From Candidatus Eisenbacteria bacterium (lineage in GTDB: Bacteria > Eisenbacteria > RBG-16-71-46 > SZUA-252), in NCBI GenBank assembly GCA_005893305.1, contig VBOZ01000012.1, positions 9,139-73,138 on the forward strand: a stretch of DNA of 64,000 nucleotides. Reading direction: 5' to 3'. The translations under genes and the position numbers were made by a program. The notes beneath the pieces are model-generated. The model worked only from the letters and a program-made list of their open reading frames with translations. It was not told the origin of the DNA and did not search any database. Positions 46,992 to 54,696 of this stretch are shown here, in pieces; the stretch's first letter is position 1, and every line of letters starts with the position of its first letter.

Positions 46992-47738
46992 TTCACCGGA
47001 GTGATCCTGGCCGCGGGGCTCGGGAAGCGTATGAACTCGGATCTTCCCAAGGTGCTCCATCCGGCCCTGGGACGACCCCTGGTCTCCCACGTTCTCGACC
47101 AGCTCGCGCCGCTCCACCCGGTGCGGCTGATCGTGGTTGTGGGGCACCGGGAGGAGCTGGTGCGGTCGGCGTTGAACGACCGCGATCTCCACTTCGTCAC
47201 GCAGTCGCCGCAGCTCGGCACCGGGCACGCGGTCCAGATGGCGTGGGAAGAGGTGGAGCGGGGAGCCGAGAAGGGAGGCGAGACCGTGCTGGTTCTCGCC
47301 GGCGACATGCCCCTGGTCCGGACCATGACCCTCCGCCGCCTGCTCGAGCGGCACGTCGCGGACATGAGCGGCGCCACGTTCCTCTCGGGGGAGCTCGACG
47401 CCCCCTCCGGCTACGGGCGCGTCGTCCGGGACCGCCGGGGCGACTTCGTGAAGATCGTCGAGGAGAAGGACGCGACGGCGGCGGAGCGGAAGATCGCGGA
47501 GGTGAACTCCGGGGTCTACGCGTTCCAGCGAAAGGCCCTCGGCGAGGCCCTCGGCTTGCTCCGCGCCGACAATACCCAGAAGGAGTATTATCTGACCGAT
47601 ACGCTCGCGATCTTGAAGGGACGGGGGATGCGGGTCGGGATCGTCCAGGCCTCGGACCCCCGCGAGCTGTTTGGCGTGAACACGCCCGAGCAGCTCTCCT
47701 TGGTCGACGAGACCCTGCGCGCCTGGGGGGAGAGCTGA
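46980..47738 (+). CDS. GlmU-type N-acetylglucosamine-1-phosphate uridylyltransferase (N-terminal domain only)
   Basis: A 252-residue sugar-nucleotide pyrophosphorylase. It has FTGVILAAGLGKRMNSDLPKVLHPALGRP (the GlmU uridylyltransferase motif), FVTQSPQLGTGHAVQMA, VLVLAGDMPLVR, SGYGRVVRDRRGDFVKIVEEKDA, EVNSGVYAF and NTQKEYYLTDTLAIL. It ends after the nucleotidyltransferase domain; the left-handed beta-helix acetyltransferase half of GlmU is absent. Acetylation of glucosamine-1-phosphate would need another protein. The start lies in the second copy of a duplicated junction. Confidence 0.88.
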   Translation: MVAPFTGVILAAGLGKRMNSDLPKVLHPALGRPLVSHVLDQLAPLHPVRLIVVVGHREELVRSALNDRDLHFVTQSPQLGTGHAVQMAWEEVERGAEKGGETVLVLAGDMPLVRTMTLRRLLERHVADMSGATFLSGELDAPSGYGRVVRDRRGDFVKIVEEKDATAAERKIAEVNSGVYAFQRKALGEALGLLRADNTQKEYYLTDTLAILKGRGMRVGIVQASDPRELFGVNTPEQLSLVDETLRAWGES

Positions 47739-47739
47739 G

Positions 47740-48261
47740 ATGGAGCGGCTCTGGGCGCCGTGGCGCATGGAGTACATCGCGGAGGCTTCGGGCAAGCGCG
47801 CGAAAAAGGCGAAGTGCCTCTTCTGTTCGCTCGGCCGGGCGAAGCCGGGACCCGGGAATCTCGTGCTGGCCCGCACGCCGCAGGTCCTCGTGATGCTGAA
47901 CCTCTACCCTTATAATGTGGGGCACGTGATGGTGGCCCCGATTCGGCATCGAGGGTCGCTCGCCAAGCTCGCGCCGGAAGAGTCGCTGGAGCTGACCGAG
48001 TGGCTCGGCAAGATCGAGCAGGCGCTGAAGCGTGAGTACCGGCCGCACGGGTTCAATCTGGGGATGAACCTGGGGCGCACGGCGGGGGCGGGGGTGCTGG
48101 GGCACCTTCACTGGCACGTCGTGCCGCGCTGGAACGGCGACACCAATTTCATGCCGGTGATCGCGGGGACGAAGGTGCTCCCCGAATCGCTGAACCGAAC
48201 GTACCGGCGGCTTCAGGCCGCGCTCGGTGGCCGCGCGGCCGCCGGGCGGCGGCGACGCTGA
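47740..48261 (+). CDS. HIT family hydrolase/phosphorylase
   Basis: A 173-residue HIT protein beginning LWAPWRMEYIAEASG, then CLFC, LNLYPYNVGHVMVAPIRHRGSL and the HIT motif HLHWHVVPRWNGDTNFMPV with the catalytic His (about 122-130). WAPWRMEYI and HLHWHVVPRW are typical of the Ap4A phosphorylase-like HIT branch known from actinobacteria. It would cleave Ap4A or related nucleotides; this is inferred. It starts 1 nt after the uridylyltransferase stop. Confidence 0.9.
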   Translation: MERLWAPWRMEYIAEASGKRAKKAKCLFCSLGRAKPGPGNLVLARTPQVLVMLNLYPYNVGHVMVAPIRHRGSLAKLAPEESLELTEWLGKIEQALKREYRPHGFNLGMNLGRTAGAGVLGHLHWHVVPRWNGDTNFMPVIAGTKVLPESLNRTYRRLQAALGGRAAAGRRRR

Positions 48262-48279
48262 CGGCCGGACGCCCGGACG

Positions 48280-48699
48280 GTGGCCAAGAAGGAAAGCCGC
48301 GAATCGAAGACGCTCGACATCGCGATCGCGACACTCTTCGTCCTGATTGCGGGGTTCGCGGTGTCGGTGGCGCTCCGCGTCGGTCCGCAGCCGATGGGGA
48401 AGCCAAAGCATCCGATCCGGATTGAGCTCCTGAACGGGAGCGGCCGGCCCGGCCTCGCGGGGGATCTGGCGTCGTACCTCCGCGACGGCGGATTCGACGT
48501 GATCGAGGTGAGCAACGCGGATCGGGCCGATTACCGGAACACCCTCGTGGTGTGCCGGACCGAGGCGCCGGAGCCGGGCAAGATCGTGGCCGAGTACCTG
48601 GGCACGCGGCACGTGATCCAGCAGATCGGGACCCAGGAGATGATCGAAGTCACGGTGATCGTGGGCCGCGACGCGCGGCGCTGGACGCAGCCGCGTTAG
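48280..48699 (+). CDS. LytR C-terminal domain protein, membrane-anchored
   Basis: A 139-residue protein with one N-terminal membrane segment (LDIAIATLFVLIAGFAVSVAL) and a LytR_C-type domain: PIRIELLNGSGRPGLAGDLASYLRDGGFDVIEVSNAD...RNTLVVCR, ending VTVIVGRDARRW. The NGSGxxGLA motif is the family mark. It lacks the LytR-CpsA-Psr catalytic domain. GTG 48280 is the start. Its place between the HIT and tatA genes gives no clear functional clue. Confidence 0.85.
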   Translation: MAKKESRESKTLDIAIATLFVLIAGFAVSVALRVGPQPMGKPKHPIRIELLNGSGRPGLAGDLASYLRDGGFDVIEVSNADRADYRNTLVVCRTEAPEPGKIVAEYLGTRHVIQQIGTQEMIEVTVIVGRDARRWTQPR

Positions 48700-48751
48700 A
48701 CCACCACGGAGCCTCCCCAAAGGAAGGCTCAGAGAGGCGGGGTTTCAGCAA

Positions 48752-48961
48752 ATGTTCAATCTGGGTCCACAGGAGCTCTTCTGGCTCTTTCTCATCGTGC
48801 TGTTCATCTTCGGAGCGAAGCGCATCCCGGAGATCGGACGTTCGATCGGGAAAGGGATTCAGGAGTTCAAGCGGGGCATGAAGGAAGTCGAAACCGAGCT
48901 CACGACCACCGAGAAGAAGTCGGTGGGTGATGGCACGGCGGAGGAGCACCGGAAGAGCTGA
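48752..48961 (+). CDS. tatA: Sec-independent translocase TatA/TatE
   Basis: A 69-residue protein with a single N-terminal helix and amphipathic helix, FNLGPQELFWLFLIVLFIFGAKRIPEIGRSIGKGIQEFKRG. FG at the helix hinge and the short acidic/basic tail are diagnostic of TatA. It forms the pore of the Tat system with TatC encoded at 35051. A small hairpin (GAGCCT/AGGCTC, 48710-48732) precedes it and a terminator follows. Confidence 0.94.
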   Translation: MFNLGPQELFWLFLIVLFIFGAKRIPEIGRSIGKGIQEFKRGMKEVETELTTTEKKSVGDGTAEEHRKS

Positions 48962-49010
48962 GGAAGCACGCTGGAGCCGAGACGGAGCTCAAAACGGAAC
49001 TCCAAAGAGA

Positions 49011-49054
49011 AGCGGCGGGACCAGGTGTACCCAGGACCCGCCGCTCTATCTTTT
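49011..49054 (+). terminator. Rho-independent terminator after tatA
   Basis: AGCGGCGGG (49011-49019) pairs with CCCGCCGCT (49037-49045), followed by CTATCTTTT. It lies between the convergent tatA and peptidyl-prolyl isomerase genes. Confidence 0.75.
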
Positions 49055-49094
49055 GCGTTCTTGGACGGCGGCCGAAGCCGCCGCCCGCCAGCGT

Positions 49095-50918
49095 CTAGAC
49101 TTCGAAGAAGTTCTCGCGGTAGTCGACGATCTTCGCCCGCCGCCGCACCTCCTGCATCCACTCGGTGAAGGCCACCTGCCGGCGCTCGTTCAGGATGCTC
49201 TGGCGGATCGTCCCCGCCTGTTTCTGAAACTCCTCTTCCGGCGGGGTCGCGTGAGCATCGATAAAGGCGAAGAGAACGCTGCTCTCGCTCGTCAGGACGG
49301 GGCTCCATGCCTTCGCCGGCAGAGCGAAGAGCGTGCCCACCAATTTGGGCTCGCGTCCGAAGTTCGAGATGTATCCGTTCCGCGTGACGTCCTTCGCCTC
49401 CCCGCTGCGGGAAGCCCGGTATCGCTTGGCCGCATCCTCGACCTTCATCCCCGCCAGGATGGCCGCTCGCGCCTGCCTCGCCGCCTCGGTCGCCTTCGCG
49501 GTCATGAGCGATCGGATCAGGGCGACCTTGGCGTCACGCTCCACCGATTCCAGCGGCCGCAGCCCGGCCTTCCGCTGATCCAGGATCTGATAGAGGTACC
49601 ATCCGACCTCCGACGGGAGGGCGCGGGAGACGTCACCGACCTTGCCCTTGAAGCACCAGAGCTCGACGTCCGGGAACTTCTCGAAGAGCGCGTTGTGGCT
49701 CTGCCCCTCGGAGAAGAAGTCGGACTGGAACGTTCGGAGGCCGTGCGCCGTCGCGGTCGCCGCGATGCCCGAGCGCTTCGCTTCCTTGGTGTACGCGGCA
49801 ACCGTCTCGCGGGCCACGCGGATCGCCTCCGCGCCCGGCATCACCCGCACCGCGATCTCGTGGTACTTGATCCGCTCGCGCCCCGTGGCCTTGTCGGGGT
49901 GGCGGTTGTCGACGCGGAAGATGTGGAGGGATTTCTCTTCGCGCAGGATGTCGGAGATCTGCCCCGCCTTCACGTCTCTCAGGCCCTTGACGAAGGAAGG
50001 GCGCATTTCATCGGAGTACGGCTCCCCCGGGACATTGCCTCCCGCGGCGGCGCTTCCGATCTCGGAATAGGTCCGGGCAAACGCCTCGAAGGAGTCCGGC
50101 TCGGCCCGGATCTGGTCGAGGACCCCCTGGAGCCGCTCCTTCGAAGCGGCGAAGTCCGACTCGTTCGGGGCCCGCGGGATGAGCATCACCTGAACCTTCG
50201 CCTCGGCCGGTCCGACGAACAGCTCGGGGTGAGCCTTGTAGTAGGTCTCGACGTCCGCCCCGCCGATCCGGGTCGTGTCCACCGGGAACGAGTCGGGCGA
50301 GAAGCCGACGAAGTGCAGATCGAGCTTGTCGTTCTGGAGAAGGAACCGGTCCCGAACGTCCCCCTCGGAAACCTTGGCGCTGGCGACGATCTCGTCCTGG
50401 AGCTTCTGGGCGGGCAGGTTCGCCGCGACGTATGCCTCCACCTGCGACCAGGGGAGCTGGGAGTTGGGATTGTCGACCTCGCTCAGGTACTTCCGGTAGT
50501 CGAACTGGCCGTTGGTCTGAAAGACCGGGGCCTTCATGAGGAAGTCGGGAGGGGTCAACCGGATCGCTGCCTTGATCTCCTCGGGCGTGACCTGGATGTG
50601 GCGGCGGCGAGCCTCCTGCTCCATGAGCTTGGCGCGCACGATCTGCTGCCACGCCTGCTCGCGCACATAGCTGTCCTCGCCCTCCTGCATCGCCCGCTGC
50701 GCCGTGAGCTGCTGGACCATCTGCGTGTAGAGCTGGTTGAAATCCTGGTAGCGGACCGGGTCCCCGTTGATCGTGGCGATGACCCCCTTGGGTCCCTGCC
50801 CCTGCGAATTCGACTGGCCGACCACCCCGCCCAATTCCAAGATCCCGAATCCGACCAGGAAGACGATGGCCGTAATCCAGATGATGAGCTTCATGTTCTC
50901 GCGCAGCGACTGCATCAT
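49095..50918 (-). CDS. PpiD/SurA-like periplasmic chaperone with PPIC domains
   Basis: A 607-residue inner-membrane-anchored protein: KLIIWITAIVFLVGFGILELG is an uncleaved N-terminal helix. The SurA_N-type chaperone region follows (VIATINGDPVRYQDFNQLYTQM, QIVRAKLMEQEARRRHI), then a PPIC parvulin-type region at about 240-340 (EAKVQVMLIPRAP.., EIGSAAAGGNVPGEPYSDEMRPSF.., GQISDILREEKSLHIFRVDNRHP), and a long C-terminal extension. The architecture fits PpiD, which assists folding of outer-membrane proteins leaving Sec. It diverges from the histidine kinase gene. Confidence 0.88.
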   Translation of the reverse strand: MMQSLRENMKLIIWITAIVFLVGFGILELGGVVGQSNSQGQGPKGVIATINGDPVRYQDFNQLYTQMVQQLTAQRAMQEGEDSYVREQAWQQIVRAKLMEQEARRRHIQVTPEEIKAAIRLTPPDFLMKAPVFQTNGQFDYRKYLSEVDNPNSQLPWSQVEAYVAANLPAQKLQDEIVASAKVSEGDVRDRFLLQNDKLDLHFVGFSPDSFPVDTTRIGGADVETYYKAHPELFVGPAEAKVQVMLIPRAPNESDFAASKERLQGVLDQIRAEPDSFEAFARTYSEIGSAAAGGNVPGEPYSDEMRPSFVKGLRDVKAGQISDILREEKSLHIFRVDNRHPDKATGRERIKYHEIAVRVMPGAEAIRVARETVAAYTKEAKRSGIAATATAHGLRTFQSDFFSEGQSHNALFEKFPDVELWCFKGKVGDVSRALPSEVGWYLYQILDQRKAGLRPLESVERDAKVALIRSLMTAKATEAARQARAAILAGMKVEDAAKRYRASRSGEAKDVTRNGYISNFGREPKLVGTLFALPAKAWSPVLTSESSVLFAFIDAHATPPEEEFQKQAGTIRQSILNERRQVAFTEWMQEVRRRAKIVDYRENFFEV

Positions 50919-51121
50919 ATCGGCGATACCTCGATTTGAAGTTGAGTGGGACGGAGACGCCGCCCGGGGTGCCGCGGGAATCGCGGAACGATCCCAATAA
51001 GGCTAACAGTCGCGAAACGACCGCGCAAGTCGGCCATCGGCACGCGTTTTCCATTGACGTGCCAGCGGTCGCGAGGCAACGTCATGATTCATGATGCGCC
51101 ACCCCGAGCGGAGATCTCGCA

Positions 51122-52219
51122 ATGCCGCGCGCTGAAGCCCCGGAAGCGGAACGGGAGCTCTTCGAGCACGTCCTCGACGCGCTCGATACGGGGCTCCTCG
51201 TGCTCGATCAGGACCGTCATGTCGCCGCGATCAACGATACGCTCGCCCGCGGCTGGGGCGTCGATCGCGAGGACGTGATGGGCCGCCCGATCGGCGAGGT
51301 CTTCGACTCGGAAGCGGAACGGTGGTACTTGCCCGAGCGCGGTACCCGCGGCGAGCAGGGCCGCGCGACCCGCGAGGTGCGCGGCACCGTGGCCGAGCGT
51401 GAAGTCCTGATGCGCTACAGCTCGAGCGGCCTCGGGGAAAGCGGCGCGGTCCTGATCCGGATCGAGGACCTCGTCGACGCGGACTCGGAAGAAGAGGTGT
51501 TCCGGAACACCGAGCGCCTGATCTCCCTGGGCGAGCTCTCGGCGCGGGTCGCGCACGAGATCCGGAACCCGCTCACCGGCGTCCGGACGACCGTTCAGTT
51601 CGTGGCGTCGAAGCTCCGCGCCGGCGACTCCCGCCGCGACGACCTCCAGGATGTCCTCAAGGAGCTCGATCGGATCGAGCAGATCATCACCGACCTCCTC
51701 CTCTTCGCGCGGCCGCAGGCCGGGCGTCCCGTTCCGACCGACCTCCGGGAGATCGCCGAAAAGGTTCTCGACAACCTCGCGCGCCGGCTCGAAGACGCCT
51801 CGATCGAGGTCGAGCGGGACCTGGACGAGGATCTCCCAGAGGTGACCGTCGATCCCGACATGGCGCAGCAGGTCGTGCTGAACCTCCTGATCAACGCGAT
51901 CCAGGCGATGCCCGAAGGCGGGACCTTGAAGGTCGGGGCCGGGCTCAGGCGTACCCGGTACAAGAAGGCATACGTCGACGTTGTCGTCGTGGACAGCGGC
52001 TCGGGGATCCCGGATGAGGTGAAGGAGAAGATCTTCGATCCCTTCTTCACGACGCGTTCCATGGGCACCGGGCTCGGGCTATCGATCTCACTCCAGATCG
52101 CGCGCGAGCACGGCGGGAACCTGACCGCGCGAAACCTCGCCCAGGGCGGGGCCGCGTTCCGGTTCAGCCTGCCGGCGCTCCTGACGCCCGAGATCGAGGA
52201 AGGGCGGGAGGAGAAATGA
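51122..52219 (+). CDS. NtrB-like sensor histidine kinase
   Basis: A 365-residue cytosolic kinase. An N-terminal PAS domain (HVLDALDTGLLVLDQDRHVAAINDTLARGWG) is followed by HisKA with the phosphoacceptor in LISLGELSARVAHEIRNPLTGV (His about 145), and a HATPase_c domain with N-box NLLINAIQAMPEGG, G1 VDSGSGIPDEV, F-box FDPFFTTRSMGTGLGLSIS and G2 regions. No membrane segment, so it senses an internal signal. Its stop overlaps the cognate sigma-54 regulator by 4 nt. Confidence 0.93.
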   Translation: MPRAEAPEAERELFEHVLDALDTGLLVLDQDRHVAAINDTLARGWGVDREDVMGRPIGEVFDSEAERWYLPERGTRGEQGRATREVRGTVAEREVLMRYSSSGLGESGAVLIRIEDLVDADSEEEVFRNTERLISLGELSARVAHEIRNPLTGVRTTVQFVASKLRAGDSRRDDLQDVLKELDRIEQIITDLLLFARPQAGRPVPTDLREIAEKVLDNLARRLEDASIEVERDLDEDLPEVTVDPDMAQQVVLNLLINAIQAMPEGGTLKVGAGLRRTRYKKAYVDVVVVDSGSGIPDEVKEKIFDPFFTTRSMGTGLGLSISLQIAREHGGNLTARNLAQGGAAFRFSLPALLTPEIEEGREEK

Positions 52220-53646
52220 AGCTCCGCATCCGGATCGCCGACGACGAGGAGCTGATCCGGAAGTCCCTCGTGAAGCTCCTCCGGGACGAGGAATACGACG
52301 TCGACGCGGTCGGCACCGCGGCCGAGGTATTGGAATCCGTCCGGCGCGACCCTCCCCACCTCCTCGTCCTGGATCTGCGCCTCCCCGACGGGAGCGGCCT
52401 CGATCTCCTCCCGCGCTTGAAGACGCTGGCCCCGGAGATGAAGGTCATCGTCATCACGGCGTTCGGGGACCTCCCGACCGCGGTCGAGGCGATGCGGCAG
52501 GGGGCCACCGACTTCCTCAAGAAGCCGTACGAGATGCACGAGATGCTGCTGGCCGTGGAGCGGCTGAAGTCGGGCATCGTCCGCGAGACCCAGCTCGACG
52601 CCTTCCGCCGCGGCGAGCTCGAGTCGTTTCTCAAGACCCGGATCATCGGCGAGTCGCCGGCCATGCGCCGGATCTGGGACGTGGTGGGGAAGGTCTCGCT
52701 CAGCGAGGCGACGACCGTCCTCATCGAAGGGGAGAGCGGCACCGGGAAGGAGCTGGTCGCCCGCGCCGTCCACTTCCAGAGCAGCCGGAAGGACGCCCCC
52801 TTCCTGGCTCTGAACTGCTCCTCGTTCCAGGAGCAGCTTTTGGAGAACGAGCTTTTCGGCCACGAGCGCGGCGCCTTCACCGACGCGCGGGAGCCGAAGC
52901 GCGGGCTGGTCGAGCTGGCCGACCAGGGAACGCTCTTCCTGGACGAGGTCGGCGACCTGCCCGCCGCGACCCAGGCGAAGCTCCTCCGTTTCATCGAGGA
53001 CCGGACGTTCCGTAGGGTCGGCGGCGCGGCCGACATCACGGTGGACCTTCGGATCGTTGCCGCGACAAACCGGGAGCTCGACCCCGCGGTCCGGGACGGC
53101 GCATTCCGCCAGGATCTCTTCTACCGCCTCAAGGTCGTCTCGGTCGACCTGCCGCCGCTTCGAGAGCGGGGCGAGGACGTGATCCTCCTCGCGCGCCACT
53201 TCCTGGCTCTCTACAACGACAAATTCCGAAAGCGGTTCCTCTCGCTCGATGCGGAAGTGGAGTCGATCTTCCGCTCCTACGGCTGGCCGGGGAACGTTCG
53301 CGAGCTCAGGAACCTCCTCGAGCGGATCGTGCTGCTCGAGGACGACGAGGTGCTGCGCGAGGATCATCTCCCCGGCGAGATGGTCGCGCAGTTCGAATCG
53401 GTGCCGCGCGTGCTCCGCGACGCGCTCGCGGCCCGGGGCGAGGGCGAGGAAGGGATGCCGACCCTCGCCGAGGTGGAGCAGGAGCACATCCTCCGCGTGC
53501 TCGAGCACTCCGAAGGGAATCGGTCGCGCGCCGCGCGCGTGCTCGGCATCTCCCGCCAAAGCCTGATCGAGCGATTGAAGCGAATCGCAGCCGCGCGCGG
53601 ATCGCTCGCGAGCGAAGAATCCGCGCGTCCCCGCCTCCCGCGCTGA
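52216..53646 (+). CDS. NtrC-family sigma-54-dependent response regulator, GAFTDA variant
   Basis: A 476-residue bacterial enhancer-binding protein. The receiver has LLVLDLRLPDGSGLDLLP (phospho-Asp about 54) and the conserved Lys in FLKKPYEMHEM. The AAA+ domain has Walker A IEGESGTGKELVARAVH (about 171-187), Walker B TLFLDEVGDLP, and SYGWPGNVRELRNLLER. The sigma-54-contact loop reads GAFTDA instead of GAFTGA (about 219-224). A Fis-type helix-turn-helix NRSRAARVLGISRQSLIERL ends the protein. It is phosphorylated by the adjacent kinase; target promoters are unknown. Confidence 0.94.
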   Translation: MKLRIRIADDEELIRKSLVKLLRDEEYDVDAVGTAAEVLESVRRDPPHLLVLDLRLPDGSGLDLLPRLKTLAPEMKVIVITAFGDLPTAVEAMRQGATDFLKKPYEMHEMLLAVERLKSGIVRETQLDAFRRGELESFLKTRIIGESPAMRRIWDVVGKVSLSEATTVLIEGESGTGKELVARAVHFQSSRKDAPFLALNCSSFQEQLLENELFGHERGAFTDAREPKRGLVELADQGTLFLDEVGDLPAATQAKLLRFIEDRTFRRVGGAADITVDLRIVAATNRELDPAVRDGAFRQDLFYRLKVVSVDLPPLRERGEDVILLARHFLALYNDKFRKRFLSLDAEVESIFRSYGWPGNVRELRNLLERIVLLEDDEVLREDHLPGEMVAQFESVPRVLRDALAARGEGEEGMPTLAEVEQEHILRVLEHSEGNRSRAARVLGISRQSLIERLKRIAAARGSLASEESARPRLPR

Positions 53647-53714
53647 TCGCGGAATAAACTTCCGCGCCGATCACGGATCAACGTCCGCGCTGATCGCGCG
53701 CCGAACTTCCGCGC
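53638..53714. repeat. Imperfect 47-nt-period repeat after the NtrC-like gene
   Basis: CCGCGCTGATCGCG at 53638-53651 recurs at 53685-53698; each is followed by AACTTCCGCGC (53657-53667 and 53704-53714). The first copy includes the end of the regulator gene. Confidence 0.8.
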
Positions 53715-54041
53715 GAATCTTCCGCGCGCGAACCCACCAATCGCCTGTCGTCTTTCTTGGGATGTCGCGTTTCTCGACAGTCGATGACATTCACACGCTG
53801 CGCCTCGTGAATCGCGCGCGCGCGAAGATTCGCTGTCCATTCCCGTTACAGATCGATCTGAAATCACGGCGCGAGCGCGCGCTTCATTTCGTTTCGAAGT
53901 ATCGCGCGTAAGAGTCGGACGCGATGCGCGATCACTGCTCGCCGCACGTCCGCGTTCGTGCGCGCGATCAGTTGGCTCGCTTCGTGCTTCATCTATACGC
54001 GCGATGAACTCAGCGTGGACTATGGGAGGTGTGGATTGCCG
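53647..54041. other. Gene-free region before the receiver gene
   Basis: About 395 nt without a credible gene. It is rich in GCGCG, GATCGCG and TTCCGCGC words, including the 47-nt-period repeat at its start. The right end holds the GGGAGG ribosome site of the next gene. No promoter or RNA gene is recognisable. Confidence 0.55.
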
Positions 54042-54422
54042 ATGTCCGTCCTCATCGTGGACGACGAGCAGCTTCTGGTTCGCACCGTCTCCAGCGTCCT
54101 CAAGGAAGCGGGATATCGGATAGCGGTCGCGGGATCGGCGGAGCAGGCCGAGAAGCACGTCTTCGGTGCCACTCCGTTCGATCTGATCGTCGTCGACAAC
54201 CGCCTCCCGAAGGAGAGCGGGATCGAATTGATCAAGCGGCTCCGCGAGGCCGCAGTGAAGTCGAAGGTCATCCTCATGACGGCGTACGAGACGCCGGAGG
54301 TGAAGTCCGAGGCCAAGCGCCTCAAGGTGGACCGGTACCTGAGGAAGCCGTTCGACCTGACGGTTCTCGTGGACGAAGTTCAGAGCCTGATCGGGCCCGG
54401 CGGCAATTCGGCCGCGGGCTGA
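54042..54422 (+). CDS. Single-domain response regulator (receiver only)
   Basis: A 126-residue CheY-like protein: SVLIVDDEQLLVRTVSSVLKEAGY with the acidic pair, FDLIVVDNRLPKESGIELI with the phospho-Asp (about 53), VILMTAYETPEV with the switch Thr, and VDRYLRKPFDLTVLVDEV with the conserved Lys. There is no output domain. ATG 54042 is used; TTG 54036 is better spaced from GGGAGGT (54024-54030) and may be the true start. The partner kinase is unknown; the NtrB/NtrC pair lies upstream. The Lys-rich micro-ORF follows 39 nt downstream and may share its transcript. Confidence 0.9.
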   Translation: MSVLIVDDEQLLVRTVSSVLKEAGYRIAVAGSAEQAEKHVFGATPFDLIVVDNRLPKESGIELIKRLREAAVKSKVILMTAYETPEVKSEAKRLKVDRYLRKPFDLTVLVDEVQSLIGPGGNSAAG

Positions 54423-54461
54423 TACCGAAGCAAGTCAAACGTGAGGGGAGGTGATTTGCGA

Positions 54462-54512
54462 ATGCCGGCCAAGAAGAAGGCTGCCAAGAAGAAGGGCGCC
54501 AAGAAGAAGTAA
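54462..54512 (+). CDS. Lysine-rich 16-residue micropeptide
   Basis: A complete ORF, ATG 54462 to TAA 54510, encoding MPAKKKAAKKKGAKKK: 9 of 16 residues are Lys, arranged as three AKKK repeats. The ribosome site GGGGAGGTGAT (54445-54455) is an almost perfect anti-Shine-Dalgarno match 6 nt before ATG, stronger than that of most genes here. A strong Rho-independent terminator follows 30 nt after the stop. The sequence resembles histone H1-like or ribosomal-protein basic tails and could bind nucleic acid or polyphosphate. Function is unknown; a leader or remnant role is not excluded. Confidence 0.7.
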   Translation: MPAKKKAAKKKGAKKK

Positions 54513-54542
54513 CAAGATTCAAGCGGATTGGGCACGTCCTCA

Positions 54543-54579
54543 AGGGTCGTCCGGCTTCGGCCGGTCGGCCCTGTTTTTT
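54543..54579 (+). terminator. Rho-independent terminator after the micropeptide ORF
   Basis: A 13-bp stem with two mismatches around a TTCG tetraloop (54543-54555 with 54560-54572), followed by TTTTTT at 54574-54579. It closes the receiver/micropeptide unit. Confidence 0.92.
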
Positions 54580-54696
54580 CTCCATCTTTGAGTATTAGGG
54601 CGGCCGAGTTCATCGAAATCGATGGGTCCTGCAGCACAATTCAGGTACCCTCAGGGTGGTTCGCCCCTCCCGAGCTGCCACAGCCGAGGGGAACCT

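Noticed and set aside
48710-48732. Hairpin before tatA as a terminator
   Set aside because: Only a 6-bp stem with no T-run; tatA is probably still in the upstream transcript.
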